From contig JAINUW010000482.1 of assembly GCA_020205615.1 (NCBI GenBank), positions 603,501 through 667,500 of the forward strand: a stretch of 64,000 nucleotides of DNA. The letters are read 5' to 3'. The translations under genes and the position numbers were made by a program. Below, one piece after another: positions 20,070-32,418 of this stretch (positions within the stretch are counted from its first letter, which is position 1; every line of letters starts with the position of its first letter). The notes under the pieces were generated by a model that worked only from the letters and a program-made list of their open reading frames with translations, did no database searches and was not told where the DNA came from. The DNA comes from Panax quinquefolius. Taxonomy: Eukaryota; Streptophyta; Magnoliopsida; Apiales; Araliaceae.

Positions 20070-21850
20070 CGGATTAGGGATCTTTACACACATTTAAAGG
20101 TGTTCATTGGAGAACTCGGGTCTACTGCGAGAAAATGAAAGGCTGGAATGCGGTTTTATTTAAAAAATCGATTGGAGAAGCCTGTTCATGGTATACTAGA
20201 TTAAACAACTCTAAGATCCATATTTGGGAAAGTGGCTCACGCCTTCCTCACTCAATCTGATTTTCAATCTCGGATGGCTCTGACCCGGTACCAAATCACC
20301 AAGGTCAAGAAACAATCTAATGAGTCATTTAGAGAGTATGCTCAAAGGTGGAGGCGCTTTGATGCTCAAGTCATTCCTTCTATGACAGAATCAGAAATGG
20401 TCATGACTTTCATAGATGTACAGGAAGCTCCTTTCTATGAAAGAGTTCTAGCTGGTATTGCAAACCATTTTCTAAAATGATCAAACACGGCGAGATGACT
20501 GAAATGGGATTGAAGTCTGGTAAAATTCAAGACCTAGCCACTCTTAAAGCTGTTGCTGAGCACATCCAATCTGGATCTTATGGAAACAACCCCCGGAGGG
20601 TCCATAAAAAGAAAGAGGAGGATGTTTCCTTGATACTACAAGGACAAAAAGGCAATCCAAGCATGCCTATGCAGAGGAGAAACTACTCCCCTTTTTTAGC
20701 ATAATCTTCAAACCCTCCATTGCCTAAAAGTGGAGAAGTAAAGCAACCTCAGACGTTCACACCCTTAGGGGATTCGCTCGAGAACATTCTTGCTCTTCTG
20801 AATTTTTAGAAGAAAATTACACATCTTCTTCCACCAGCCAACCCTAATGGCACGGGTTTTAATGCTACTCGGAAGTTTGCTTATCATGCCGGGGCACCCG
20901 GACATGATACTCAAGATTGTTGGGCCTTGAAACATAAGATTCAGGATCTGATAGACAACGGTGAGATTGTAGTCACCAAACTAGATCAACCTCATGTGCA
21001 AGACAACCCTCCTCCTCAACACAAAGAAGAAGAGATCAACATGATCAGTTGGAGCACTGTACAAGGTTCCAATGGCGAATCATCCCAACCCATCAAAGAT
21101 GGTGTTGACAAATGGGATTATGCAAAGTTCTAGTTTACCATGGAACGAAAGATGAAAGCTCTTTGCAAACAAATTGAGCAATTGGCGAGGCGGTGACCCT
21201 GACATCAAGTCACACGCCAATTAATTAGGCAGGAGCATGCCTATCTCCTTCCATTTGTTATAAATGCTCCATTAATACCTTCAGAAAGTGAAACTATGGA
21301 GGATAAGGTTACAAAGCGAGCAAGTGCTAAAGCCCATCGGGATTTTTCCAATCAAAGGAAATTCACCTATCTGGGCCAGTCTATGGAGGAGATACTTCAA
21401 ATGTTGATCAATGAAGGAAGAATCACATTCCTTCTCCCTCCGATCAATCCCCGCTCAGGGCGGTTCAATCATGATGAAATGTGTCAATATCATTCACATT
21501 CTCGCGGTCACAGCACAGAAGAATGTTGGGCACTCCGCCATCTTATTCAGAATCTTATTAATAGCGGTGTCCTACAAATAGAAGATGATTACACTGTGCA
21601 ACTCAAGGGTGGGAATGCATGCCCTACCCGATGGAAGGGATCAGTAGCAGTTATCTCCGAAGTGGATGATGAAATTGTCAAAGTATTTCCCATATAACCA
21701 ATTCAACTCAAAGGAGCTGACAATCTTTTGAAAGTGGCCGCACCAGAGCCAATTCCTTTACCTTGCAGACCACAACATCCTGTTGTCAAGTTGCACAAAG
21801 TTCCATAGAATTATGGAAAAGCTGAAGGATCCACGTCTCATACTACTGCT
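20070..21850 (+). pseudogene. Tat gag remnant with two Cys-His motifs
   Basis: The capsid-like core SWYTRLNNSKIHIWES, FREYAQRWRRFDAQV, PFYERVLAGIANHFLK (20150-20480) is followed, after a 1-nt frame change at 20477, by MIKHGEMTEMGLKSGKIQD. Two zinc-knuckle-like blocks follow: YHAGAPGHDTQDCWALK (about 20883-20935, leading Cys lost) and CQYHSHSRGHSTEECWALR (about 21481-21537, complete). Such paired C-x-YH...GH....CW motifs are typical of plant Tat Gag. Stops and frame changes at 20700, 21130 and 21695 break it. The product would package element RNA. Confidence 0.75.
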
Positions 21851-22620
21851 ACAGTGTCGAAAGAAAATCCACTGTACCTTCCTCAATGGGTTATCAAACC
21901 TACTTGCGAAGCAAAGGGGAAATTACCCATGGAAAAGATTGAAAAATTCCTCCGTACTATGGGTCATAATGAAGCCAAAGTGGTTTTAAGCTTGCGAGAA
22001 GCTCCACACCAGATTTCAATACTGGATTTGGTTTTCTCTTCTAAGGATCATCGGAAGATCTTGTTGAAGGTTTTAAAAGAAGCCTACTTGCCAAAATCAG
22101 TGGATGTGGAAAAATTTCAACATTTGGTTGATCACATTTTCAACAACAATGTGATATCCTTCACTGATGACGATATACCTCCCGAAGGGACCGATCATTG
22201 CAAGCCATTGCACATCGAAGTGTTATCTTTCGGGTACATGCTAGCAGGAGTATTGATAGATGGAGGCTCATCTCTAAATATCTGTCCTTATACCACCTTG
22301 GTAAAAATGAATATCAATCTCAAGCGGATCCAAAGCAGCCATACTGTCATCCGAGCTTTTGATGGATCCCAATGAAATGCCGTCGAAAAGATTGAATTGC
22401 CAATTGAGATTAGTCCAAATACATTCAATGTATCCTTCCACGTCCTCATAATAGATTCAGGATACAACCTGCTATTGGGGAGACCATGGATGCACATGGT
22501 TGGAGCTGTTCCATCCACATTACATCAATAACTCAAATACATCATCAACAATGATCTGAATTCTTTGTCAACGCCGAAGCGGATTGTCCTGAACAAGGAA
22601 TTCTACCAATTATCAGCTTC
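21851..22620 (+). pseudogene. Tat aspartic protease remnant
   Basis: A frame from 21854 carries EAKVVLSLREAP, VEKFQHLVDHIFNNNVISFTDDDIP, the active-site block VLIDGGSSLNICP (DG-G for D-T/S-G; about 22252-22290) and, past a TGA near 22374, the flap-side motif LLGRPWMH (about 22474). The protease would mature Gag-Pol. The active Asp is present. The same domain, on the minus strand and split, recurs at 28620-28696 and 59447-59930. Confidence 0.8.
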
Positions 22621-23794
22621 AATTCAGAAGTTGAACCGGCCAGTTTCCATACTTTGGAAGTGAGTAACACGCAATACCATTCTATTAGGGCGCCACTTCC
22701 CGTAACCAAGATTTCTGTCGAGGTTATATCGGCCACTCAAGAAATGATGTTATTGGGTCATCAACCTGGACAAGGGCTTGGTAAGGATCAATGGGGTATT
22801 AAGCACCCTATCCAAATGTCCAATCAAATTGGAATAGCCGGGCTAGGCTATTCTTCTAGTTCCAGACACAGGAATCCTCATAAGCACGAGCAGGTTCCTC
22901 AAGCTTCTGCCGCACGACGATTTTCTATGCCTTTACCTCATGAGTTAATGCAATCTCCAGTAAAGGTGCCAGCCCATGCTGTGGCTATGCTATTTCCAAA
23001 ACCAGTGCCAATCAAAGCTAAAGAGGTGTTGATTCCTAATCCCGAAGTGGAAGAAAAGGAACGGAAACGTAAACATGACCTTTCCTTGATGATGACAGGC
23101 ATCCGTGTCATTGTTCATAATGAATATACAAACAAATACACCCCAGACGATGATTGCCCAGATGTCATGGTTATCATTCGGGAGAAGGAACACACTGACG
23201 ATCCTTCCATCACTACAGTCCTTCAGGACTTTGCCCTCAACAATTGGAGCAGCACTCCATGCATTGGTCGACGAGGGTAAAATGGGTAAAAAATCCCTCT
23301 GCCCTGTAGATAACTTTAATTTCTTGCTTTCCTTTAGAGCACTAGCAGTTATTTTATCACGTACATGCTAACACTTTTGTATGATCGAACAGTTGCATAT
23401 ATTAAGTGAAAGAATCTTTTGTTTTAGGACTCTGAATTTATATGTACATGTACTTGCTGATGAGGTGCCTTCTCTCCACAAGGGCCGTAACTTTGATGCA
23501 AAGTTAGACTCAGACTTGATTGACATCCAAGAGGACATTGAGACACCTCAAGAGATTAAGGAATGGGTCGTAGAAAAACCCAAACCCAATCTTGATCAAA
23601 CCACTCCTTTCAATCTTGGAACCTTAGACAACCCTAAGCTAATCTAGATTGGTTCAGACCTTACCACAACTCAGCGGAATGACATGGTTGCCTTTGTTAA
23701 CCCAATTCGGGATGTGTTTGCATGGTCTCATAAAGACATGGTGGGTTTGTCCACCGACATTGTTCTTCATCATCGCTTCCCATTAAAGAAGGAT
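22621..23794 (+). pseudogene. Tat PR-RT linker with G-patch-like domain
   Basis: A 208-codon frame (22654-23280) contains LGHQPGQGLGKDQWGIKHPIQ followed by GIAGLGY, a G-patch-type glycine motif that Tat elements carry between protease and RT. A basic Pro-rich stretch and the conserved PKPVPIK..EVLIPNPEVEE follow. After a frame change the pre-RT block TPFNLGTLDNPKLI, VFAWSHKDMVGL is seen (23600-23760). G-patch domains usually activate DEAH helicases or bind RNA; their retroelement role is unknown. Confidence 0.75.
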
Positions 23795-24974
23795 TCAAGT
23801 TTAGTTTGGCAAAAGCTCGAAGCAATTGAAACATGAGTGGAGTTTAAAGGTTAAAGAAGAAATTGTGAAACAATTTCAAGCTGGCATCATCATGGTGTCT
23901 ACATATCCGGAGTGGATATCCAATATTGTTCCCGTGCCTAAACCAGGGGGAAAGGTGCGAGTCTGCGTGTATTATCGGGATTTAAACAAAGCTTGCCTTA
24001 AAGATAGCTTTCTCGTGCCCTTTATCCACATTCTTATTGACAATACTGCTCAATACGACATGTACTCCTTTGCTGATTGCTTTGCGAGGTACCATCAAAT
24101 TATGGTCGCTGAGGAAGATGGTGAGAAAACAGCTTTCATCACGCCTTGGGGAACTTTTTGCTACAGACGGTTCTCATTTGGCCTCATCAACGCCGGGGTA
24201 ACCTATCAGCGAGCTATGATGGTTCTTTTCACGATTTAATGCATAAGGAGATAGAGATCTATGTGGATGACATCATTGTCAAATCCCGGAAGGAGGATGA
24301 CCATTTAGACCATCTCAAATAGCTTTTCAACAGGTTGCATAAGTACAACTTAAAGTTGAATCCCGCCAAGTGCGCCTTTGGTGTTAAGTCAGGCAAGTTG
24401 CAAGGCTTCCTAGTCAGCCACAAAGGGATTGAACTGGATCCTACCAAAATCTAGGCCATCAAGGAAATGCCCATTCCTAGGACAGAGAAGGAAATACGGG
24501 GATTTTTGGGAAGGATCAACTTCATTAGCAGATTCATTTCTCAACTCACAGCAACCTGTGAGCCTATCTTCAAATTGTTAAGGAAGAACTCATCCATGAA
24601 ATGGAACGATGAGTGTTAGAAAGCCTTCCTCACAATCAAAGAGCAGTTGATTAACGCTCCTGTTTTGGTACCTCCTAGGGATGATGTTCCTCTGTTCATG
24701 TACCTGTCCATAAATGACAATGCTATGGGCTGCATGCTGGGGTAAAAAGATAATAGAGGCCAAGAACGAGTTATCTATTACCTCAGCAAAAGATTCAGCA
24801 TCACTGAACACAAGTACACTCTGATTGAGAAGACTTGTTGTGCTTTAGCTTGGGCTTCCATGAGGTTACAACATTACCTCCATGGTCACACAACCCATCT
24901 CATATCCCGAATGGATCCTCTCAAGTATGTGTTCAGCAAGCCCATACTAAATTGTCGATTGTCCAGATAGCAAT
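23795..24974 (+). pseudogene. Tat reverse transcriptase-RNase H remnant, truncated
   Basis: RT motifs in order: WISNIVPVPKPGGKVRVCV, YYRDLNKA, DNTAQYDMYSFADCFARYHQI (LDGFSGYNQI changed but with Asp kept), TAFITPWGTFCYRRFSFGLINAGVTYQRAM, then after a 1-nt shift EIEIYVDDIIVKS with the catalytic YVDD (24247-24285). RNase H: PPRDDVPLFMYLSINDNAMGCMLG (24660-24740), VIYYLSKRF, LIEKTCCALAWA, DPLKYVFSKP (24910-24945). Homology stops at about 24974, where a minus-strand LTR begins; integrase and 3' LTR are missing. Confidence 0.85.
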
Positions 24975-26229
24975 TGATACAACAGCTATTTGTCCAGATA
25001 CTGCAAAGGGAATAATTTGCAAGGGTGAGCTATGACATGCTCAGCAAGTTTTATATTTATAACAATATATGATTTGAAGAAGTATAATAATTCAAAATTC
25101 AACTAATAGTTGCTACCATTTCTAGAATTTCTTTTTCAACCATTTCTGTACTTTTTATTTATGTCAGTCACACAGACTTAGAAACTTTGTTTTAGATATG
25201 AGATAGGGGATCAGCCTACTTAATATCCTAGGAGTATGCATCTCATCCTACCAGTGCTCAAATGCACCCAAATTATTGTCAATTTATTATTGACCAAACC
25301 TCGATCCCTCACGGGATACCCAACTTTAGTATAGGATGTCTTACCAAAACAATTTGGTTTGACACAATAGCTTATGCTTAATAAACAATATCATAAGAAT
25401 AAACAATTCATTTCTTAGTTATACTGAAGCTATAGCAATAATAGTACAATAAGTGGTAATTCAAGTTTAGGTTTGATTTATCATATTAAAAGGAATTCAA
25501 GATAGAAATCTTGTTCAACGAATAAACAGGGTTTTAGAATTTGCGTAAGTACATACGTAATAATTTGGAAAATGAATTAGGGTATAGGAAACTTACCTAA
25601 GCGTAGATCAGTCAAGTTATGCTACTCGATTCATTAATAAACATCGACGATGTTCATTCATATAAATTTAACACATTAGTATTGATAACAATACAAAAAT
25701 ACAAAAATTTACATATGTTCGGATTAAGTTCGATATAGTTTCGGTGTTTAATGACCTTACCGTGTATTAAATAAGTTGATATATTGACTAAACTTTATTT
25801 ATAAGCTTTATTACATTTTTAGATAATTTATATATCCATTATAATAATTTTTAGAGGCTTATAATAATTTTTAAGTATTTATTTATCCTTTAAATGATTT
25901 TTAAATCATTTATTTCTATTTCTAAATAATTAGTGTTTACTTAGAATTTTATAAAAATCCTGCATTTACTATTTTTAAATAATTTATAAACATTTATTAT
26001 AATTTTTAAATCATTAATATTATTTTCAATAATTATTTATTATTTATAAGTAATTATTATAATTACTTTATTAATAACTTAATTATTAATAATGTCCAAA
26101 TAAAATAAAATATTTATTGAATTTATGTAAAAAATATCAAAAGTTAATTATAATAACATAATATAATTTTTAAAACTGTTTTTATATTTATTTATTAATT
26201 ATTTCTAATTTTTTATTAATTAATTTCTA

Positions 26230-26985
26230 AAAAACAAATTTCTGTATGTCGCTAAAGCCCTATAGTGACAGGAAGTGTCATCATGAGGTATTCTTGAGTT
26301 TACAGGTTTGATCGACCATGTGGTCGAGGACCACTTTGACTATAATCTATCTTGCTACTGTTAATGATTCTGGGTTTGGACAAATATGGATGTCATATTA
26401 CTCCTACAGTAATACAACATCAAACAAATTTCGTGCGTTAACCTATATATAACAAGAAGTTATAGAGGCTCAAAGTCACTGTCAGAGCTGTTCTTGGGTT
26501 TCTAGGTAACCCAGAACAGTGGTCATGGTCGGTCAACGATTTTGTGGCCTTCATATCTTTGAATCTGTGTAATAGATTTGTGTTTTATTTGTTGTAATAG
26601 GTAGTCTATATGTCAAGGTACATATATATAACACTGGTTTGGACAAAGCATAATTCTAAGGTCTCGATCTATGTTGGTCAAAGTACAGCCAAAAGCTATT
26701 TTTCATGTTCATCAGTTTTCTGGGTAACCCAAAAAACTTGGTCAAGCTCAGTCAACAACTTTTGACCATTAATTCTAGTAATCCTATGAATTGTTTAAGC
26801 AATTTAAGGTCATAGATATGTATTATGTATATCAAGGTATTAATCTATTACAAAAAGTCATTAAAACAACAAACAGAAAGCGATTAAAAGGCTGGTCAAA
26901 GTAGCCAGTTCAACCTATTCTTGAGTTTTCTGGGTAACTCAGAAAACAGAAATTCGTGATCGGTCAACCACCTTTGACCACCTAT
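26230..26985. repeat. About 200-220 bp degenerate repeats with hairpins and W-box cores
   Basis: Related segments start near 26291, 26490, 26712 and 26917. Copies 2-4 carry the hairpins TTCTTGGGTT/AACCCAGAA, TTTTCTGGGT/ACCCAAAAAA and GTTTTCTG/CAGAAAAC, and are followed by GGTCAA or TTGACC words on both strands. Confidence 0.6.
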
Positions 26986-27367
26986 ATCTTGCAATATATG
27001 GTTCTAATGAACCTGTTTTCTTTTCCAGATTAAAGACCTCATATCAGACTACAAATACCATACAATTAACAGACCTAATTATTAACATACACGAATCTAC
27101 ACTGATTTGAGGCATCTAGACGTTATGGAAACATGTTCTATCAACCTAGCATACTTTCTAACATGCTAATACACAATTCTAAGCATCTAAACAACAATTT
27201 GAACAAAGCATCAAAGATCTAGCTATGAATTAGGGTTTGCACCTTTCTTGCTTGATTTTGAATTTTTGGCTACTGAATATGTTGTTGCTATCACCAAAGC
27301 TTATTGAGGTATAATATATGATTGTTTAGGCTTAGAAATTTCATGAATTTGAACTGAAATTGGGCTG

Positions 27368-27377
27368 TTATTTATAG
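27368..27377 (-). promoter_or_regulatory. LTR TATA box CTATAAATAA (minus) with adjacent AACCCTAA
   Basis: Plus strand TTATTTATAG. On the minus strand it is preceded by AAAAACCCTAACC within 25 bp, a telo-box-like word; further copies lie at 27550-27750. Confidence 0.55.
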
Positions 27378-28024
27378 AATTGCAAGGTTAGGGTTTTTGT
27401 ATCATTTTCACCTACTTGCCTCCATAAATATCTGATCATATGACTCTTCTGGTGCTTGGGAGTTACAAGCATGTCATGTGCAGCCCAGGAACTTGCATTG
27501 GTGACTCCTAACCTACTTGTGAACTATTTAGGTTAGATTAATAGCTTAATTATTCCCTAATCTTCACTAATTTTGATTAGGATTTTGTTTTTAATGATTA
27601 GGGTTGTTTAATGATGTTTATTAGTACCTAATTGAAGTTTAGTAATCATGATTAGGTGCTAGGATAACCAAATTAGGGTTTAGTCTAGCTCATTAGGGTT
27701 GGGGTTTATAAATTGGGATTAGGGTTTATAATCTAGGGTTACTAACCTTGATTTTATACGAATCCTAACAAGCATGACAAAGCGTTTTGTTAGTGTAAGC
27801 ACGATAAAGCAGCTTGTCAAAACAAATATACCGAAAAGTCCATTTTCAGAAGAAAAATTTTAAGCACGAGGTGTCAAGCATGTCAATTTTTCGGACAAAA
27901 ATTTATTTGACCTAATTTGTTAAACAGAGTATATATTAACACATAACACTTTCAGAATGGAGAGATTTTATTAATATAACTGAATTTTACATATTCGAGT
28001 CTTATTAGGGTTTTGGGTTTTACA

Positions 28025-28696
28025 ATGCGTATGTTTGATAACTGCCTGGAAATATCTCGTTTACATCTCCGTTCCCTTTCTTCTACTTCGGGATCTGGAA
28101 TCAGGACCTCTATTCCTTTAATCGGTATCAGCTTAGGAAATAACATAGTCATTACATGAGCAAACACCTTTACTAGAGAACGTACAGGCTCAGGATCTAT
28201 AGGTTGAGATAATCGCCGTGTGGCTGAAGTTGAAAGAACCTGTTTGTGTTTGTGAGGATTCATGTGACTGGAGCTAGCAGAATAGCCTAGCCCGGCTATT
28301 CCTGTTTAATTGGAAATTTGAATTGGGCGCTTAATGCCCTGATGATCTTTGTCCAACCCTTGTCCAGGTTGATAACCCAATGATATCATTTCTTGAGTTG
28401 CCGACATTACCTCTGCAGAAATTCTGGGTATGAGAGGTGGCGCCCCAATGGGATGATAGTGAGTGTTGCTCACCTCTAGGGCCTGGAAGCTGACCGGCTT
28501 AACTTCTAAATTGAAGCTGATGAGTGGTATGTCACCTTGTTCAGGACATTCCGGCTCAGCATTAACAGTGACTAGGCTATTGTTAATGATGTATTTGAGT
28601 TACTGGTGAAGGGAGGAAAGGACAGCTCTAGCAATATGAATCCACGGCCTCCCCAAGAGCAGGTTATATCCTGTAGCTATTTTGAGCACATGAAAA
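28025..28696 (-). pseudogene. Minus-strand Tat fragment: end of PR, G-patch, linker
   Basis: Translated from 28696 leftwards it matches 22450-23090 of the plus-strand Tat: protease end (LLLGRPWIH-like), the G-patch relic LGYQPGQGLDKD (a Gly to Asp change), GIAGLGYSASS, then HKHKQV.STSATRR, MLFPKLIPIKGIEVLIPDPEVEE. Homology ends at 28025, where the chromovirus-like LTR starts. The right edge is the copia B insertion; the sequence continues in the same element at 59447. Confidence 0.8.
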
Positions 28697-29698
28697 TGAA
28701 AGTAGTATTCATACAAGCCAATCATGTATGATGATAAAGCATATACTTTGTAATCAATCTTATTTATTTATTAATAAAAGAATTATTTATTAGAGGTATT
28801 TAATTATCTACACGGTGTTATTTTAATAATATGTGATAAACCCATAGTTTTAAGCAATGCTTTTAGATTCATGATGAGATCAAGCTAATGAGATCTAAAT
28901 TCTTAGGTAGCTTAAAACTAAAATGTTCCCAATCAATGAATTACTAAAAAGGGGATTAGTGAATCCGGATAGATTGGTACGTACGTTGCTTGCTCATTGG
29001 ATGAGGATGATTGATCTCATGATCATTTGTGTGGAGACACTAAAGCAAGTATGTAGGTGCTTATTAGAGAATAAGTTCACTGAGCATGACTCGCTAAGGA
29101 ATACCTAATGAAGTTTTACTTGTCTGTCAATAAAAATTCCTGTAGTGATAGTAGTACAAATGATCCTTAGACTTGAGATCATCATAGTATCTTATATATA
29201 ATGAATTACACTTTGACTTATTCCTTAAGATTCTTAGAGTATATCAAAGGGTATGCTTAGGTGTAATAAGTTATATATGGAGATAATGAATGATCAATAA
29301 AGAATCTACCACTTCTAGTAAAAGAAGAGAAATGTCATATGTGATTTGATAAATGACAAGCCAGGAATCCTTGGCCAAGGTGGAATGAAATTAGAAAGTA
29401 GTTTCTAATTTGCTTTCATTAGGAGTTGTGCATTTAGGACTCGAAATACATATAATTAAATAAAATAAGACTTGACATAGTAATTCCATGTCTTATATTT
29501 AATTGGGACATTGTATGATGGAAGGATTGAATTGTACGGTAACTATTTACTCAAAGGTTCTTTTATGATTAATGTTGAAATCAATATTATCTGGAAAGTC
29601 GTTGATCTCTATCGAAGCTTATCCCTATTATAGAATAAATATTATTTAATTAAATAAATTAATAGTTTAATTTATTTATTTAAATAAGATTAGAATTG
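28697..29698 (+). mobile_element. Copia B 5' LTR, first part
   Basis: It starts TGAAAGTAGTATTCATAC, collinear with the 3' LTR at 57584. GAAAA (28692-28696) on the left and GAAAG (59447-59451) after the 3' LTR form a 5-bp target duplication with one mismatch. It is interrupted at 29698 by the Athila element and resumes at 41661. The two parts add to 1860 bp versus 1863 bp for the 3' LTR. Confidence 0.9.
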
Positions 29699-31253
29699 TG
29701 ATAAGTGGGTTTTATACCTACTTATTGGATATCAATTCACGAGAATTATGCCCATCTCAAGTACATTTTAGTGTGTTTTTAGTTGCATTTTGTGTTATTT
29801 TGCATTGCATATACTGAGAACTCCTTTTGGTGTGAAAGTGCAGGAAATGACATAGCTCGGCGTTAGTTGGAGGCAATGAAGCTAATGGAGGTATGGCACG
29901 AGGAACAAGTGGAGATAAGGTATTGAACTGTGATGAAGGAACAAGCAACAAGCAATAGAGCAACATGAGCAGCAGCAGAACATAAGATTGCAGATTACAG
30001 GAGCCATGCTGATTGAATAGATCGGGACGCGCTACCGCCGCCATCAACCTGGACAGAGTGATTTTACACACGCTACCGCGCGCTATGTTAATGAAGGATC
30101 ATGCGACCACTGCAAGGCCATCGATCAATTAGCGATGTTTGACTTTATTTTATTTTTGAAATTTGAAGAGTTTGAGTGGGTTAAAACTATTTTGGTTGGT
30201 ACCAGACGCGATCATCTACTATTTTTACGAGTTTTTCATAATAGAGAACTAGGGTTCTACGCTTGGAGAGATTTCCAACGAAGATCCAAGCATAGACTTA
30301 ATATTTTCTACTTCTTCTTTGGAATTCAATCATTGTTTATGAACTACTTTTATGTTGCTAGAGAATATTGAGGATTTGAACATCACGTTTGGATTATAAT
30401 CAGCAATTGGGTTTGATCAATTCTATCTTTTCTCTCAATTGTTTTTAGTTATTTTCCATGTGTTGCTTTAATCCCATAATGGCTTTCGGTTCAGCGATGA
30501 ACTAAACTCCATTATGGGATTCAAACGAATTTTAATATGTAGTCTAATTGATTGCTTGATTGCTGGATAGTTTGTGTATCATCAGAAATTTCTATTCTGG
30601 TTGATTTGGACGCATGAATGATTGATCACCATTCATTTTATGTGCTTGTATGGAGTTGAAAAATAACATCCGAGTATGGTTGTAATCATGATAGCATGCG
30701 TATATGGGGCTGATTTGCTTAACTTTATATTTCGTGAACCAGATAGAAATATATTGTTTCACCGTGTGAGTTATATAAGGGCTTGTGCTTAAATTCAATA
30801 TGGCTACAATTTCACATAGAAATATAGTGAGGTTGGTTTTATTGATGATTACATGGTGTCTATTGTATGTGGATGTTATGTAAGTAGGTCATAATACATT
30901 GAAAAATGGTTATATCTACATTCGTGCTCTTGGCTAATTTTCTGTGATACATGAATAGTCTTGCATGACGGTGGTAATTAGATGAATTATTAAATGAAGT
31001 TAGGATCCCATTATTTCCAGATTTGATTTATTACATTAATATTCTTCTTCTATTCATTAGTTGAGATTCGAGTAATTCAAAATCATAAGCATTCGTTTAA
31101 GCATATATAAATAGTGATATAGTTGATGCATAATAATTAAATTTTAAAACCTTTCTCCGTGGATCGATACTTTACTTACTCTGTATTACTTGTTGACCCA
31201 TGTATGCTTACATGAGTTAGAGTCCTTTTGTTAGAACTAAAAAGGAGGCAACA
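29699..31253 (+). repeat. Athila 5' LTR (1555 bp)
   Basis: TGATAAGTGGG...GGAGGCAACA. Near-identical to 40119-41655, with a local exception at 30020-30130, where GC-rich modules present in the 3' LTR are degraded. It contains the inverted CCCATAATGG/CCATTATGGG pair near 30474-30520. Confidence 0.93.
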
Positions 31254-31259
31254 AGTTTT

Positions 31260-31277
31260 TGGCGCCGTTGCCGGGGA
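31260..31277 (+). other. Athila PBS TGGCGCCGTTGCCGGGGA
   Basis: Six bases after the 5' LTR end. This is the canonical primer site of the Athila/Tat branch, attributed to tRNA-Asp. Confidence 0.93.
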
Positions 31278-31398
31278 AAGGCGTTTAAATTTATTATTAT
31301 CATCAGTTTTAAGCTATATTGTATGACTTAAACAGATCTAATCTTGTCTCATTTCTATTTTTGTTTTTGTTTTTGTTTCAAGTACTTGTTTATATTTT

Positions 31399-32418
31399 AT
31401 GCACACGCGATCATCCAATTCTGAGTTGATACCAGCACAGGACAATATTAACGGGAGGGGTTGGAAAGCGAGAGTGCGTAGAAATTTACAAGCAGAGTTA
31501 GAGGGGACTACATCTAATATGGCAGACGGACAAAGAGATGAGCAAAGAGAGGAGCACAGGGCTTTGAGGGACTATTCCATGTCAAACATTAACGGACTGC
31601 AATCGAGCATAGTCAGACCAGCGATAGTAGCTAATACCTTTGAAATAAAGCCTGGCACTATTCAGATGGTGCAGAATTCAGTACAGTTTGGGGGTGATGC
31701 TACAGATGATCCTAATGAACACCTGTTGAGTTTCATCGAAATATGTGATACTTTCAGATATAACGGGGTAACAGAGGATGCTATTAGACTAAGACTGTTT
31801 CCGTTCTCATTTAGGGAAAAAGCGAGAAGTTGGCTTCATTCTTTGCCTTCAGGATCAATTACTACATGGGAGGACCTAGCACAGAAGTTCTTAGCCAAGT
31901 TTTTTAAGACTACAAAAATGAGGACAGCAATCTCTCAATTCGAGCAACAACAAGGAGAATCCTTATACGAAGCCTGGGAAAGATACAAAGAGATGCTAAG
32001 GAAGTGTCCACACCATGGTATGCCAGATTGGATGGTGATCAACACATTTTACAATGGATTGGGATGGCAGTCGAGACCGATTGTAGATGTAGCTGTTGGA
32101 GGAGCGTTATGGGCAAAGAGTTATGAGGAAGCTTATAACCTTATCGAGACAATGGAAGGGAATGACTTTCAAAACCCTATATCCAGGATGCCACAACCCA
32201 AAGTTGCAGGTTTGTTGGAAGTGGATGCTATCACTCAGTTGTCAGCACAGATGGCAGCTATGGTGAAGAAAATAGATTCATTGACAGAGAGTAAGGCAAA
32301 GACAGTTGCCTTTGTATGTGAGATTTGTGCAGGGTCACACTCCACGGATCAATCTGCTATCAGCTCAGAGTCGGTACAGTATGTGAGTAACTACAGGAAG
32401 GATCAAGGCCAATTTTAG
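31399..32418 (+). pseudogene. Athila gag (339 codons), truncated by frameshift
   Basis: The start MHTRSSNSE is 122 bp after the PBS and gives the typical Athila Gag N-terminus. The capsid domain (about residues 75-215) shows FEIKPGTIQMVQN, FGGDATDDPNEHL, FPFSFREKARSWLHSLP, TTWEDLAQKFLAKFF, ESLYEAWERYKEML and CPHHGMPDW. A zinc-knuckle relic CEICAGSHSTDQS (about residues 308-320) has Ser in place of the last Cys. The frame ends soon after; Gag C-terminal sequence rich in Gln/Pro continues in other frames to about 32750. It would assemble the particle and bind element RNA. Confidence 0.9.

Larger units (their letters stand above)
24975..28024 (-). mobile_element. Chromovirus-like LTR (minus), about 3.05 kb
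   Basis: On the minus strand it begins TGTAAAACCCAAAACCC at 28024 and has CTATAAATAA at 27368-27377. At 25010-25045 it carries GGGTGAGCT...GCTCAGCAAG (plus strand), the counterpart of TGGGCTAGTTGAGCTCACCC in the plus-oriented LTR near 63575. The left end is set at TGATACAAC (24975), where Tat RNase H homology stops; that end is less sure. The left flank is plus-strand Tat RNase H and the right flank is minus-strand Tat, so no target duplication is found and a deletion or rearrangement at one border is likely. No coding sequence inside. Confidence 0.65.

Noticed and set aside
28923..29108. 61-codon frame repeated at 57810-57995 with few changes
   Set aside because: The two are the same position in the two LTRs of copia B, so similarity comes from LTR duplication; no evidence of coding selection. 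A dN/dS test over more LTRs could reopen it.
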